Part shown: piece by piece, positions 23,326-31,864 of the stretch
How the letters are laid out: every line of letters starts with the position of its first letter
Position numbering within the stretch: the stretch's first letter is position 1
Assembly (NCBI RefSeq): GCF_014195655.1
Contig: NZ_JACICD010000007.1
Location: 124,001 to 188,000 of the forward strand
Origin: Ancylobacter tetraedralis
GTDB lineage: Bacteria > Pseudomonadota > Alphaproteobacteria > Rhizobiales > Xanthobacteraceae
Reading direction: 5' to 3'
Length of the DNA stretch: 64,000 nt
Notes under the pieces: model-generated
What the model saw: only the letters and a program-made list of their open reading frames with translations
Database searches by the model: none
What the model was told of the DNA's origin: nothing
Program-made: the position numbers and the translations under genes

Positions 23326-25500
23326 ATGATGAATTCGCGCCGCGTCGCGGCGGCCGGGGGAACGGCCGCCGATATGTCGCGCGGTCGAGGGACGCGTCTC
23401 ATGTGTCGTTGGCGGGCCTGGTGGAAGGGATTGCCGTTCCTCGCGGTGCTGATCGCGGCCGCCATCGTCTTTGCCCGTGCACCCATCGAGCAGACCCTCG
23501 CGACGCGGGCCGACGCGCTGTTGTTGAGCATCGGCGAATCCTGGGCGCATGCGCGTTTCGACGGCCGCGACGCCATCATCGAGGGTGAGGCGCTGTCGGA
23601 GGAGGCACGGGTGAAGGTGCGCGCCGAGATGGCGCAGATGTTTGGCGTCGGGCGAGTCGATGACCGCACCACCCTGCTGCCGGAGCGCCGGCCCTTCACC
23701 TTCGCGGCGATTCGCGACGGCTCCAAGTTGCATCTGGAGGGCTACGTGCCTTCAAGCTATGCGCGCCGGCGCATCGTGGAGGCCGCCAGCCAGATGACCC
23801 CCGGCGTGATCGTGACTGGGGCGAAGGAGCTGGTCCGCGCGCGCGGCGTGCCGGCGGGAGATTTCATCGGCATGGTGGTGTTCGGCATCCAGCAGCTCGC
23901 CCGGATGCCGGCTGGTCGCATCACGCTGTCGGATGATTCCTTCTCCATCGAAGGGCGCGCGCCCGATTTTGCCGCCTATGACGAGCTGGAGGTGACGGTT
24001 CGCACCGACCTGCCCGTCGATTTCAAGCTCGCGCGTTTTGCCGTGCTGCCGCCCGTCGTGTCGCCCTTCGTCTGGTCGGCGACGCGCGAGGGGGACGGCG
24101 TGACGCTGGCGGGCTATATCCCGCTCGGCGATGCGCGCCGGGCTCTGCTCGATCTGGTGCGGGCGGCGGTGCCGGGCGCCGCCATTTCCGACCAGCTGCG
24201 GCTGGCCGATGGGTCGCCACCGGCCGATGGCTGGCTCAAGGCGGTCGGCTTCGCGCTTTCCCAGCTCGGGCGCCTGCCCGATGGCAAGGTCTCGCTGTCC
24301 GGCACCACCGTCGCGATCGATGGCAAGGCGCCGGACTTCGCCGCCTATGACACGCTGGCCGGCGCGCGGCGCTCGCTCCCCGAGGGCTATACGCTGACCC
24401 GGTTCGCGGTCGAGCCGCCCACGGTCGCGCCCTTCGTGTGGGGCGTGCTGCGCGGAGGCAACGGGCTGCGGCTCACCGGCTATGCGCCCTCGGAAGATGC
24501 CAAGCGCCTGGTGCTGGACGCGATCAAGGCGGGCTTTCCCGGCGTGAAGCTGAGCGACGAGATGCGCATCGCCGCGGGCGGACCGCCGGCCGAGGCCTGG
24601 GTGAATGCCACCGTGTTCGGCGTGGGGCAGCTGGCCAAGCTGCGCACCGGCGCGCTGCGCGGCAATGGGGCGGCGCTGTCGCTCAGCGGCGAGGCGCTCG
24701 ATTCTGCGGCCTATACCACCGTGCAGGCGGCCTCCACCGTGCCCCCGCCGGGCGGTTTCGTGCTGGAGCGCGACGTGCGCCCGCCCATCGTCTCGCCCTA
24801 TGTGTTCGGCCTGCGCCTCGATGCCGATGGGCTGACCGTCTCGGGCTTCTACCCCACGCCCGAGGAGCACGAGAAGCTGGTGGCCGCCGCCAGGGCGGAT
24901 CTGCTCGGCGTGCCGGTCAACGATGTGTCGGCGGTGGCGCAGGGGGCGCCGGCCGGCTTCGCGGTTGCCGCGCAGGCCGCGCTCATGGAACTGGCGCGGC
25001 TCTCGGTCGGGGAGGCGCGTTTCGACGACGCCAAGCTGCGCTTTTCCGGCACCGCGCTCTATGCCGGCGCGGTCGAGCAGATCCGGTCCAATCTGACCCG
25101 CGCGCTTCCGCCCAATTTCACGCTGGAACTCGCGCTCGATGTCGTTGTCCGGCCGGCAGCCACCGATACCGCCACCTGCCAGAAGGCGATCGACGATGTG
25201 CTGGCCCGCGGCACGGTTTCCTTCCTCGATGGCGGCGCGGCCATCGCGCCGGCCAGCCGCGGGCTGCTTGACCATATCGCCGCGGCAGCCGTCGGCTGCT
25301 CCGATGCGGTGGTGGAAATCAGTGTGCGTCAGCCCGGCACCGACGATGCGCTGGCGACGGAGCGGGCGCGCGCAGTGACCGCCTATCTCGTCGAAGCCGG
25401 AATTTCGCCGGAGCGTCTCGTCACCGGGGCACCGGCCGCTATCGCGCAGAGCCGGCCCGAGGGCGCCACCGAGGCTGGCCTGCAAGTGATCGTGAGGTGA
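23326..25500 (+). CDS. OmpA-like envelope protein with four BON-like repeats of about 122 residues
   Basis: A 724-residue protein. A membrane helix near residues 36-50 anchors it (MCRWRAWWKGLPFLAVLIAAA; an ATG at 23401 is a good alternative start). Four tandem repeats follow: about 122-243, 244-365, 366-487 and 488-610. Each opens with a strand such as SPFVW...DGVTLAGY(I/A)P and a helix, as in BON-like modules, and ends with a FTLERxVxPP-like strand. The C-terminal part (611-724) is OmpA-like, with SFLDGGAAIAPASRGLLDHIA and ATERARAVTAYLVEAGISPERL. It probably reaches into the periplasm and contacts peptidoglycan. Two tiny membrane-protein genes follow directly. Confidence 0.8.
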   Translation: MMNSRRVAAAGGTAADMSRGRGTRLMCRWRAWWKGLPFLAVLIAAAIVFARAPIEQTLATRADALLLSIGESWAHARFDGRDAIIEGEALSEEARVKVRAEMAQMFGVGRVDDRTTLLPERRPFTFAAIRDGSKLHLEGYVPSSYARRRIVEAASQMTPGVIVTGAKELVRARGVPAGDFIGMVVFGIQQLARMPAGRITLSDDSFSIEGRAPDFAAYDELEVTVRTDLPVDFKLARFAVLPPVVSPFVWSATREGDGVTLAGYIPLGDARRALLDLVRAAVPGAAISDQLRLADGSPPADGWLKAVGFALSQLGRLPDGKVSLSGTTVAIDGKAPDFAAYDTLAGARRSLPEGYTLTRFAVEPPTVAPFVWGVLRGGNGLRLTGYAPSEDAKRLVLDAIKAGFPGVKLSDEMRIAAGGPPAEAWVNATVFGVGQLAKLRTGALRGNGAALSLSGEALDSAAYTTVQAASTVPPPGGFVLERDVRPPIVSPYVFGLRLDADGLTVSGFYPTPEEHEKLVAAARADLLGVPVNDVSAVAQGAPAGFAVAAQAALMELARLSVGEARFDDAKLRFSGTALYAGAVEQIRSNLTRALPPNFTLELALDVVVRPAATDTATCQKAIDDVLARGTVSFLDGGAAIAPASRGLLDHIAAAAVGCSDAVVEISVRQPGTDDALATERARAVTAYLVEAGISPERLVTGAPAAIAQSRPEGATEAGLQVIVR

Positions 25501-25504
25501 TGCG

Positions 25505-25639
25505 ATGGGCTATCTGGCGCTTGAACTCTGGCCCTATCTCACCGGGGCGCTGGCCCTCGGCCTCGCTACCGGTTGGCTGAGTGGCTGCACGCCGCCGCGC
25601 CGGCCATCGTCGCCGGAAACCGAGGAGGTGAAGCCGTGA
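25505..25639 (+). CDS. very small membrane protein downstream of the OmpA-like gene
   Basis: A 44-residue protein with one hydrophobic segment (about 2-28, ending in LATGWLSGC) and a short polar tail with acidic end (PSSPETEEVKP). It starts 4 bp after the OmpA-like stop and its own stop overlaps the next ATG (TGATG), so all three genes are almost certainly co-translated. A single cysteine sits at the end of the helix. No family is recognised. It is probably an inner-membrane partner of the OmpA-like protein. Confidence 0.6.
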   Translation: MGYLALELWPYLTGALALGLATGWLSGCTPPRRPSSPETEEVKP

Positions 25640-25752
25640 TGGAGTTCGCCATCGAGACCGCGCTGATGCTGCTGGGCGCCTATCTCATCGGCTGCATCGG
25701 CGGCTGCTGGCTGCGCCGGACCCTCACCCTGCGCCGGCAAGCAGGCGCCTGA
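25639..25752 (+). CDS. very small membrane protein, last gene of the OmpA-like operon
   Basis: A 37-residue protein with a hydrophobic segment of about 20 residues (ALMLLGAYLIGCIGGCWL) and a basic end (RRTLTLRRQAGA), as expected for a helix with its C-terminus in the cytoplasm. The ATG overlaps the previous stop by one base. Two cysteines (CIGGC) lie inside the helix. It is followed after 15 bp by a perfect 14-bp hairpin, which fits the end of a transcription unit. Function unknown. Confidence 0.6.
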   Translation: MEFAIETALMLLGAYLIGCIGGCWLRRTLTLRRQAGA

Positions 25753-25767
25753 AGCGGTATCCCATGC

Positions 25768-25803
25768 ACCCTCCCGGCGTCGCGGTGAGGACGCCGGGAG
25801 GGT
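25768..25803. terminator. perfect 14-bp hairpin between converging genes
   Basis: ACCCTCCCGGCGTC (25768-25781) pairs perfectly with 25790-25803 across an 8-nt loop. No T run follows on either side. It lies between the OmpA-like operon and slt, which converge, so it can end transcription from both directions or protect 3' ends. Confidence 0.7.
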
Positions 25804-25811
25804 CGGGACGA

Positions 25812-28184
25812 TTACAGCCGCGAGCCGCGCAAATCCGCCTCAATCTGCAACGGGGTGCGGCTGCCGAAGCGCGCCTTGTAGATCTGCGCATTCTCCATCA
25901 CCCGCTGCACATAGTTGCGGGTTTCCGAGAAGGGGATGCGCTCCACCCAGTCGATCGGGTCGACGGCCGGGTCGCGCGGGTCGCCATAGGCGGTGATCCA
26001 CTTGGAGACGTTGCCGCGCCCGGCATTGTAGCCGGCAAAGGTCAGGATGTAGTTGTTGTGGTAATTGTCGAGCAGGCTGCGTAGCTCCGCCGCGCCGAAC
26101 TGCACGTTGACCGTGGGATTGCCGAGCTGGGCGGGGTTGAAGGCCACCCCCGCGCGGTTCGCGATGGACCGGCCGGTGGCCGGCATCACCTGCATCAGTC
26201 CCGTGGCGCCGGCGCTGGAGCGGGCGGCGGGATTGAACATGCTCTCCTGCCGGGCGATCGCGAAGACCAGCGCCCGGTCGACATCCGGCGCGATTGGCCG
26301 ATAGCTGGGAATGCCGATGGTCGGGTAGGCTTCCGCCTCCAGCAGGAAGCCGCGGCTGAGCGCGATCTTGCCGACGGTGGTCATGGTGCGGGCATCGCCA
26401 TCGGCCCGCGCGACCTCGGCCAGCATGCCGAGTTGCGCCGCATCCGGCAGGCGTTCGGCGAGATCATAGGCAAGGGCCAGCTGCAGGCTCGACTTGTCGA
26501 GCTTCTGCAGCAGCTTGTAGATCATCACGCCCTCGTCGCGGGCGAAGGCGGCGCGCTGGGCGGCGTTGGCTGCCGGCGCGGCGTGCACCTTCACCGTGGG
26601 CGTGCCGAGGCGCGCGGCGGCCAGTTGGCCGTAATAGGCGGTGCTGTAATAGGACGCCTGCTCATATTGCTGGCGGGCATTGGATGTGGAGCCCAGCGCC
26701 TCCCAGGCGCGGCCCTGCCAGTAATAGCCGCGCGAGATGGTGGCGGGGTGCACCTGCTTTTCCGCCACCTTGCTGAAATGCTGCAGCGCCGTCTTCGGAT
26801 CGTTGAGAAAGCGCAGCGCGATCCAGCCCGCGGTGAACTGCTGGTCGGCGCGTTTGTGCTCGTTTTCAGGTACGGCCGACTCGCGCACGACCTTGTAGGC
26901 GGCGCGGGCGTCGCCGGAATCCAGCAGGCCACGGGCGGTGAGGCGGCGCTCCACCCACCACTCGTCCGGATCGACCAGCGCGACGGGATCCTTGGGGCCC
27001 GAGGCCAGAGTCCTTGCGGCAGCGGCATAGTCGCCGTTGCGCCGCTGCAGCTTGGCGAGCGCGTAGAGATAGGCCGGGTCGGCGCGCATCGAGCCGGGCA
27101 CGGCGGCCATCAGCTTGGCCGGATCGCCATTCTTGGCGAACAGCGCGATGCGCGCACGGGCCAGTGCGGTGACATCGTCGCCGGCGCGCTGCGCGGCGCG
27201 CAGGCCCCGTTCGGCATCCTCGCCATAGATCATCTTGTCGGCGCGATACTTGTGGTCCGCGCGCGTCAGCAGGCCGCTGAACTCGACCATCACGGTGGAT
27301 TCGGTGTCGGAGGACAGCGCATCCTCGTGCCAGGCGTCACGCAGCCAGGCCGCGCCGGCCTTCTGGTCGCCGGCGGCGAACAGGGCACGGGCGAGGGCAA
27401 TCTTGCCTTCGCCGGACAGCGGCGACTGCTCGGCGAAGAAGGCGAGGATCGTCTTGGGATCCTTGTTCTCGGCATAGAGCAGATATTCGAGGCGCCGGCG
27501 CAGCACGACGGGGGTCGGCAGCGTCGGATGCGCCTGCAGGATGGCGACCGCGCGGTCATAGCCGACGTCGCGCGCGGTGACGCGCAGCGCCAGCCAGCGC
27601 ACCAGAGCCTGCGCACCGGGATCGCGCATGCTGTCGGCGATGGACAGTGCATCGGACGAATTGCCCTGCTCGACCAGCGAGATCGCGCGCTGCAGGTCTG
27701 CCGGCGCAGCGCCGCCGAACGAGGGCGTCGCGAAGGCCGGCACGCTCGCGGCAGCGGCAGGAATGGCAAGGGCTTGCGCGGCGGGCGCAGGCCTGGCGGG
27801 CGTGACCTTGGCGGGCGCAGCCTTGGCTGCCGCCTGCGCCGGCGACTTCGCGCCCGGTTTGGCGGCGGTCTTCTTCGGGTCGGATTTCTTGGCGTCCGCC
27901 TTCTTCGAATCAGGCTTCTTCGCGTCGGCCTTTTTCGGCTCCGGCTTCTTGGCGGTGGTCGTCTTCTTCGGCGGTGTCGGCGTGGAGGTCGAGGAGGTGT
28001 CGCCCTGGGCGCGGGACACCGAGGGCAGGACCGTCGTGCCCAGCAGCGCGGCCGCGATCAGCGGCAGTAGCAGGCCGCGGCGCGCGCGCAGCACGCGTGC
28101 AACCTTTGGCATCTGTCCGGCGGACATCGAAGCGCGGCTTTCCGGCTCGCGCGAATCCACGCTGGTCGTCGGCAAATTGCTCAT
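25812..28184 (-). CDS. slt: soluble lytic murein transglycosylase
   Basis: A 790-residue peptidoglycan-cleaving enzyme. The C-terminal GH23 domain has the catalytic glutamate in ARQESMFNPAARSS, followed by GATGLMQVMPATG and FAGYNAGRGNVSKW, the classic Slt pattern. It forms 1,6-anhydro muropeptides in the periplasm. The middle part is an alpha-superhelical, TPR-like region. The N-terminus has a basic/hydrophobic export signal (about 30-60, LLLPLIAAALLGTTVLPSVS) and then an unusual Lys/Ala/Pro-rich stretch (about 70-145) made of repeated KKADAKK-like units. It converges with the OmpA-like operon and is divergent from dapA. Confidence 0.92.
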   Translation of the reverse strand: MSNLPTTSVDSREPESRASMSAGQMPKVARVLRARRGLLLPLIAAALLGTTVLPSVSRAQGDTSSTSTPTPPKKTTTAKKPEPKKADAKKPDSKKADAKKSDPKKTAAKPGAKSPAQAAAKAAPAKVTPARPAPAAQALAIPAAAASVPAFATPSFGGAAPADLQRAISLVEQGNSSDALSIADSMRDPGAQALVRWLALRVTARDVGYDRAVAILQAHPTLPTPVVLRRRLEYLLYAENKDPKTILAFFAEQSPLSGEGKIALARALFAAGDQKAGAAWLRDAWHEDALSSDTESTVMVEFSGLLTRADHKYRADKMIYGEDAERGLRAAQRAGDDVTALARARIALFAKNGDPAKLMAAVPGSMRADPAYLYALAKLQRRNGDYAAAARTLASGPKDPVALVDPDEWWVERRLTARGLLDSGDARAAYKVVRESAVPENEHKRADQQFTAGWIALRFLNDPKTALQHFSKVAEKQVHPATISRGYYWQGRAWEALGSTSNARQQYEQASYYSTAYYGQLAAARLGTPTVKVHAAPAANAAQRAAFARDEGVMIYKLLQKLDKSSLQLALAYDLAERLPDAAQLGMLAEVARADGDARTMTTVGKIALSRGFLLEAEAYPTIGIPSYRPIAPDVDRALVFAIARQESMFNPAARSSAGATGLMQVMPATGRSIANRAGVAFNPAQLGNPTVNVQFGAAELRSLLDNYHNNYILTFAGYNAGRGNVSKWITAYGDPRDPAVDPIDWVERIPFSETRNYVQRVMENAQIYKARFGSRTPLQIEADLRGSRL

Positions 28185-28511
28185 GGGCCATCTACTCCCG
28201 GCGGATGTGCAAGACCCGCATCACGCTCGGTCCGGCCAGGACCGTCCCCACCCTTTGTCGCGCGATCTTATTGACGAATTGCTAACCAAATCCCCCCGCG
28301 ATTTCCCGGGGGAGCCTCCATCTGCAACCTAGGCGCTCATCCCGGCGAAACAGGGGCAAGGGTGTGCGCTCGGGCGCGCTTTGCCAAGAGTTTGCCAGAA
28401 GCGGCGCAACAAGGCCCTTTCTTCCGGCGCGCCGACGCGATATCTGATGGCCCCTTTGCAGCGCCGCGCGGTCGCGACGCGAAGATGACGCGAGTATTCG
28501 AGGAGCGCTTC
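28185..28511. other. divergent intergenic region slt / dapA
   Basis: These 327 bp must hold the promoters of both genes. A short AT-richer patch (about 28265-28295) containing TTGACG and GCTAACCAAAT is the likeliest promoter core, but I see no well-spaced -35/-10 pair. No coding region is evident; a longer reading of dapA into this region lacks a ribosome site. Confidence 0.4.
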
Positions 28512-29402
28512 ATGCCTCACACGCTGCCCTTCCGTGGATCCTTCACGGCGCTGGTGACGCCGTTCCGCGACGGCGTGCTGGACGAGAAAGCGTTCCGGGC
28601 CTTCGTCGATTGGCAGGTCGAGGAAGGCATTCACGGACTTGTGCCTGTCGGCACGACAGGTGAGAGCCCGACCGTCTCCCACGAGGAGCACAAGAAGGTC
28701 GTGGAATGGACCGTCGCGCAGGCGGCGGGCCGCGTGCCGGTGATTGCCGGCGCGGGTTCCAACAACACGATCGAGGCCATCGACCTCGCCCGCCACGCCG
28801 AGACGGCGGGGGCGGATGCGGTTCTGGTGGTCACGCCCTATTACAACAAGCCGGGCCAGGAAGGCCTGTACCAGCACTACAAGGCCATCAACGACGCCAT
28901 CGGCATCCCGATCTACATCTACAACATCCCCGGCCGGTCGGTGATCGACATGTCGGTGGAGACGATGGCGCGGCTGTTCGAGCTGAAGAACATCGTCGGC
29001 GTGAAGGATGCGACCGCGAATCTGGTCCGCGTCAGCCAGCAGCGCGAGGTCCTCGGGCCCGGCTTCAACCAGCTTTCCGGCGAGGACCCGACCGCGCTGG
29101 GCTTCATCGCCCATGGCGGCCATGGCTGCATCTCGGTCGCTTCCAATGTGGCGCCCAAGCTCTGCGCCCAGCTGGTGGATGCGGCCCTCGCGGGCGACTA
29201 CGCCAAGGCGCTGGAGCTGCAGGACCGGCTTTTCCCGCTGTTTCAGGCGCTGTTCGTTGAAACCAACCCGAGCCCCACCAAATATGCCCTGAGCGTGCTC
29301 GGCAAGATCGCCGACGAGGCGCGCCTGCCGATGGTGCCGGTGAGCGAGAAGACCAAGGAGATCGTCCGCGACGCCATGCGGCACGCCGGATTGATCAACT
29401 AG
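28512..29402 (+). CDS. dapA: 4-hydroxy-tetrahydrodipicolinate synthase
   Basis: A 296-residue enzyme that condenses pyruvate and aspartate semialdehyde, the first committed step to lysine and diaminopimelate for the cell wall. The Schiff-base lysine is in GVKDATANL, the tyrosine in [11 protein letters not shown] and the GTTGE(S) element in [16 protein letters not shown]. The ATG at 28512 with AGGAG about 7 nt upstream gives the normal start [18 protein letters not shown]. It is a stand-alone gene followed by two hairpins and then smpB, a gene order common in alphaproteobacteria. Confidence 0.96.
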   Translation: MPHTLPFRGSFTALVTPFRDGVLDEKAFRAFVDWQVEEGIHGLVPVGTTGESPTVSHEEHKKVVEWTVAQAAGRVPVIAGAGSNNTIEAIDLARHAETAGADAVLVVTPYYNKPGQEGLYQHYKAINDAIGIPIYIYNIPGRSVIDMSVETMARLFELKNIVGVKDATANLVRVSQQREVLGPGFNQLSGEDPTALGFIAHGGHGCISVASNVAPKLCAQLVDAALAGDYAKALELQDRLFPLFQALFVETNPSPTKYALSVLGKIADEARLPMVPVSEKTKEIVRDAMRHAGLIN

Positions 29403-29410
29403 AGCCCGCG

Positions 29411-29439
29411 CCAGCCGGATCGCACCGCAATCCGGCTGG
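29411..29439 (+). terminator. 10-bp perfect hairpin after dapA
   Basis: CCAGCCGGAT (29411-29420) pairs with ATCCGGCTGG (29430-29439) over a 9-nt loop, 8 bp after the dapA stop. No T run follows, so it is a weak intrinsic terminator or an mRNA 3' stabiliser. Confidence 0.55.
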
Positions 29440-29477
29440 GGTGACGCGTTCTCTACTATCGGGTTAGAGACGGTTCA

Positions 29478-29504
29478 CCGATCCGGTTGGTTCAACCGGA
29501 TCGG
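29478..29504. repeat. 12-bp perfect palindromic hairpin with 3-nt loop
   Basis: CCGATCCGGTTG (29478-29489), loop GTT, then CAACCGGATCGG (29493-29504). It lies 54 bp before smpB. The shape suggests an intergenic palindromic element of the kind dispersed in Hyphomicrobiales genomes; it could also shape the smpB leader. Confidence 0.6.
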
Positions 29505-29557
29505 ATCCGGCTTTGAAGGGCCGGGACGGAGCGGGACGCTGTCCCGCGTGGAGCGAC

Positions 29558-30031
29558 ATGGCCGAAAAGAAGACGCAACCCCACAAGGTCGTCGCCGACA
29601 ATCGTCGGGCGCGATTCGACTTCGAGATCGGCGAGGTGTTCGAGGCCGGCATCGCGCTGTCCGGCACCGAGGTGAAGAGCCTGCGCAGCGGCCGCGCGAC
29701 CGTGGCGGAGAGCTATGTTTCGGCGAAAACCGGCGAGGCCGTCCTCTATAATTCCTTCATCCCGGAATATCTGCAGGCCAACCGCTTCAACCACGAGCCG
29801 CGCCGCCCGCGCAAATTGCTGCTGCACAAGCGGCAGATCGCCCGGCTGTGGCAGGCGGTCGAGCGCGAGGGCATGACTGTGGTGCCGCTCAAGATCTACT
29901 TCAACGAGCAGGGCCGGGCGAAGGTCGAGATCGCCATCGCCCGCGGCCGCAAGGCGCATGACAAGCGCGAGGCGCTGAAGGCGAAGGATTGGGCGCGCGA
30001 CAAGCAGCGGCTGATGCGCGACCGCGGTTAG
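29558..30031 (+). CDS. smpB: SsrA-binding protein
   Basis: A 157-residue tmRNA-binding protein needed for trans-translation, the rescue of stalled ribosomes. The family pattern is clear: [39 protein letters not shown], and a basic C-terminal tail ([20 protein letters not shown]) that enters the ribosome decoding site. The ATG at 29558 gives the usual start [15 protein letters not shown]; a longer upstream reading has no family support. It converges with efp across a bidirectional terminator. The tmRNA gene itself is not in this window. Confidence 0.96.
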   Translation: MAEKKTQPHKVVADNRRARFDFEIGEVFEAGIALSGTEVKSLRSGRATVAESYVSAKTGEAVLYNSFIPEYLQANRFNHEPRRPRKLLLHKRQIARLWQAVEREGMTVVPLKIYFNEQGRAKVEIAIARGRKAHDKREALKAKDWARDKQRLMRDRG

Positions 30032-30059
30032 CGTTGCTCGAAGCAGACCGATAATAAAG

Positions 30060-30088
30060 AAAAACCCGGCACTTGGCCGGGTTTTTTT
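30060..30088. terminator. bidirectional intrinsic terminator between smpB and efp
   Basis: ACCCGGC (30064-30070), loop ACTTG, then GCCGGGT (30076-30082), extended by A residues on one side and seven Ts (30082-30088) on the other. It works as a Rho-independent terminator for smpB on the plus strand and, by symmetry, for efp on the minus strand. Confidence 0.9.
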
Positions 30089-30110
30089 GTTTCATGGTTG
30101 AAAGCGGCGC

Positions 30111-30680
30111 TCAGTCCTTGGCGCGCTCGACATAGGAGCCGTCGGCCGTCATCACGACAATGCGGGTGCCGACAGCGATATGCGGGGGCACGGCCGAGCG
30201 CACGCCATTCGACAGGATGGCCGGCTTGTAGGAAGACGAGGCGGTCTGCCCCTTCATCGCCGGCTCGGTCTCCACCACTTCCAGCGTCACACGCTGCGGC
30301 AGCTCGATGGCGATGGCGTTGCCCTCGTGAACCGACAGCATGACCTGCATGTTCTCCTGGAGATAGGCCGCCTGGTCGCCGACCACGTCCTTTGAGACGG
30401 CCACCTGGTCGTAATTCTCCGGGTTCATGAAGTGGAAGCCTTCGCCATCCGAATAGAGGAAGGTGTAGGGGCGATCTTCGACCAATGCGCGCTCCACCTG
30501 CTCGGTGGTGCGGTAGCGCTCGGAGATCTTCACGCCGTCGGAAATCCGGCGCATGTCGAGCTGGGTCACGGGCGTGCCCTTGCCGGGGTGGATGTTGTCG
30601 GCCGTGAGAACCACGTAGAGCTTGCCGTCCACGTCGACCACGTTGCCCTTGCGCAGCGTGCTGGCGATGACCTTGACCAT
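30111..30680 (-). CDS. efp: elongation factor P
   Basis: A 189-residue translation factor that relieves ribosome stalling at polyproline stretches. The modified residue is K34 in HPGKGTP, the position that EpmA lysylates in E. coli. The three OB/beta-barrel domains have the usual spacing, with MNPENYDQ and the C-terminal [17 protein letters not shown]. The ATG at 30680 has AGAGG 6 nt upstream. The modifying enzyme gene epmA is divergently transcribed just upstream, so modifier and target share a promoter region. Confidence 0.97.
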   Translation of the reverse strand: MVKVIASTLRKGNVVDVDGKLYVVLTADNIHPGKGTPVTQLDMRRISDGVKISERYRTTEQVERALVEDRPYTFLYSDGEGFHFMNPENYDQVAVSKDVVGDQAAYLQENMQVMLSVHEGNAIAIELPQRVTLEVVETEPAMKGQTASSSYKPAILSNGVRSAVPPHIAVGTRIVVMTADGSYVERAKD

Positions 30681-30805
30681 AGAGGTCCTCTGGCTGTTGG
30701 GTGCGCCGCATCGCGCGGAGGCACCGGGGGATTCCATTGGGCGCCTCCTATACTCGCGCGCCCGTCATCCGCCAACCCCAGGCGTATCGCTGGAGGAGCC
30801 GTCAC

Positions 30806-31849
30806 ATGCCGCTTTCCCTCTCCCCCTGGTGGTCGGCGCAGCGCCATGCCGACCGGCGGCCCTTCCTGCTGGCGCGCCAGCGCATCCAGGGCGCCCTGCG
30901 CGGCTTCTTCGGCGCGCGGCGTTTCATCGAGATCGAGACGCCCATCCTGCAGGTCTCACCGGGCAACGAGGTGCATCTGAAGGCCTTCGCCACCGAACTG
31001 GAGCGTCCGGACAGCTCGCGCGCGCCGCGCTATCTGCACACCTCGCCGGAATTCACCGCCAAGAAGCTGCTGGCGGCCGGCGAGGAGCGGCTGTTCACGT
31101 TCGCCCGGGTGTTCCGCAATGGCGAGCGCAGCGCGCTGCATCATCCCGAATTCACCATGCTGGAATGGTATCGCGCTCACGAGGGCTATGAGGCGCTGAT
31201 GCGCGACTGCACCGTTTTGCTCGCCGCGACGGCGGAAGCCGTGGGCGCTCAGGTGTTCCACTTCGGCGGCCAGCGCTGCGATGTGGGTCTGGCGCCCGAG
31301 CGGCTCACCGTCGCGGAGGCGTTCGCCCGTTTCGCGGGCATCGACCTGATGGCCAGCGTGGGCGTGGAGGGCAATGATCGCGATGGGCTCTGGCGCGCCG
31401 CACAGGCCGCCGGCATCCGCGTGGCCGAGGATGACAGCTGGGCGGATGTGTTCAGCCGCGTCATGGTGGAGAAGGTGGAGCCCTTCCTCGGCCTCGGCCG
31501 GCCGACCATCCTGTGCGAATACCCCATCTCGGAAGCCGCGCTCGCCCGCCCCAAGCCCGGAGATCCCCGCGTGGCCGAGCGCTTCGAGCTTTATGTCTGC
31601 GCGGTGGAACTCGCCAATGCCTTCGGCGAACTCACCGATGCCGGGGAGCAGCGCCGGCGCTTCGAGGCGTGGATGGACGAGAAGGAGCGCATCTATGGCG
31701 AGCGCTACCCGATCGACGAGGATTTCCTCGCCGCACTGGCGCAGATGCCGGAAGCCTCGGGCATCGCGCTCGGCTTCGATCGGCTGGTGATGCTGGCCGC
31801 CGGCGCGCCGCGCATCGAGGATGTGCTCTGGGCGCCGGTCGCGCCCTGA
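30806..31849 (+). CDS. epmA: EF-P lysine ligase (GenX/PoxA)
   Basis: A 347-residue class II lysyl-tRNA-synthetase paralogue that attaches beta-lysine (or lysine) to K34 of EF-P. Class II motif 2 is RVFRNGERSALHHPEFTMLEW and motif 3 is SGIALGFDRLVMLAAG. The N-terminal anticodon-binding OB domain of true lysyl-tRNA synthetases is absent, as expected for EpmA. GGAGGAG at about 30792-30798 sets the ATG. It faces efp head to head. The partner epmB (lysine 2,3-aminomutase) is not in this window. Confidence 0.95.
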   Translation: MPLSLSPWWSAQRHADRRPFLLARQRIQGALRGFFGARRFIEIETPILQVSPGNEVHLKAFATELERPDSSRAPRYLHTSPEFTAKKLLAAGEERLFTFARVFRNGERSALHHPEFTMLEWYRAHEGYEALMRDCTVLLAATAEAVGAQVFHFGGQRCDVGLAPERLTVAEAFARFAGIDLMASVGVEGNDRDGLWRAAQAAGIRVAEDDSWADVFSRVMVEKVEPFLGLGRPTILCEYPISEAALARPKPGDPRVAERFELYVCAVELANAFGELTDAGEQRRRFEAWMDEKERIYGERYPIDEDFLAALAQMPEASGIALGFDRLVMLAAGAPRIEDVLWAPVAP

Positions 31850-31864
31850 AGCGCGGCGCCCGGC

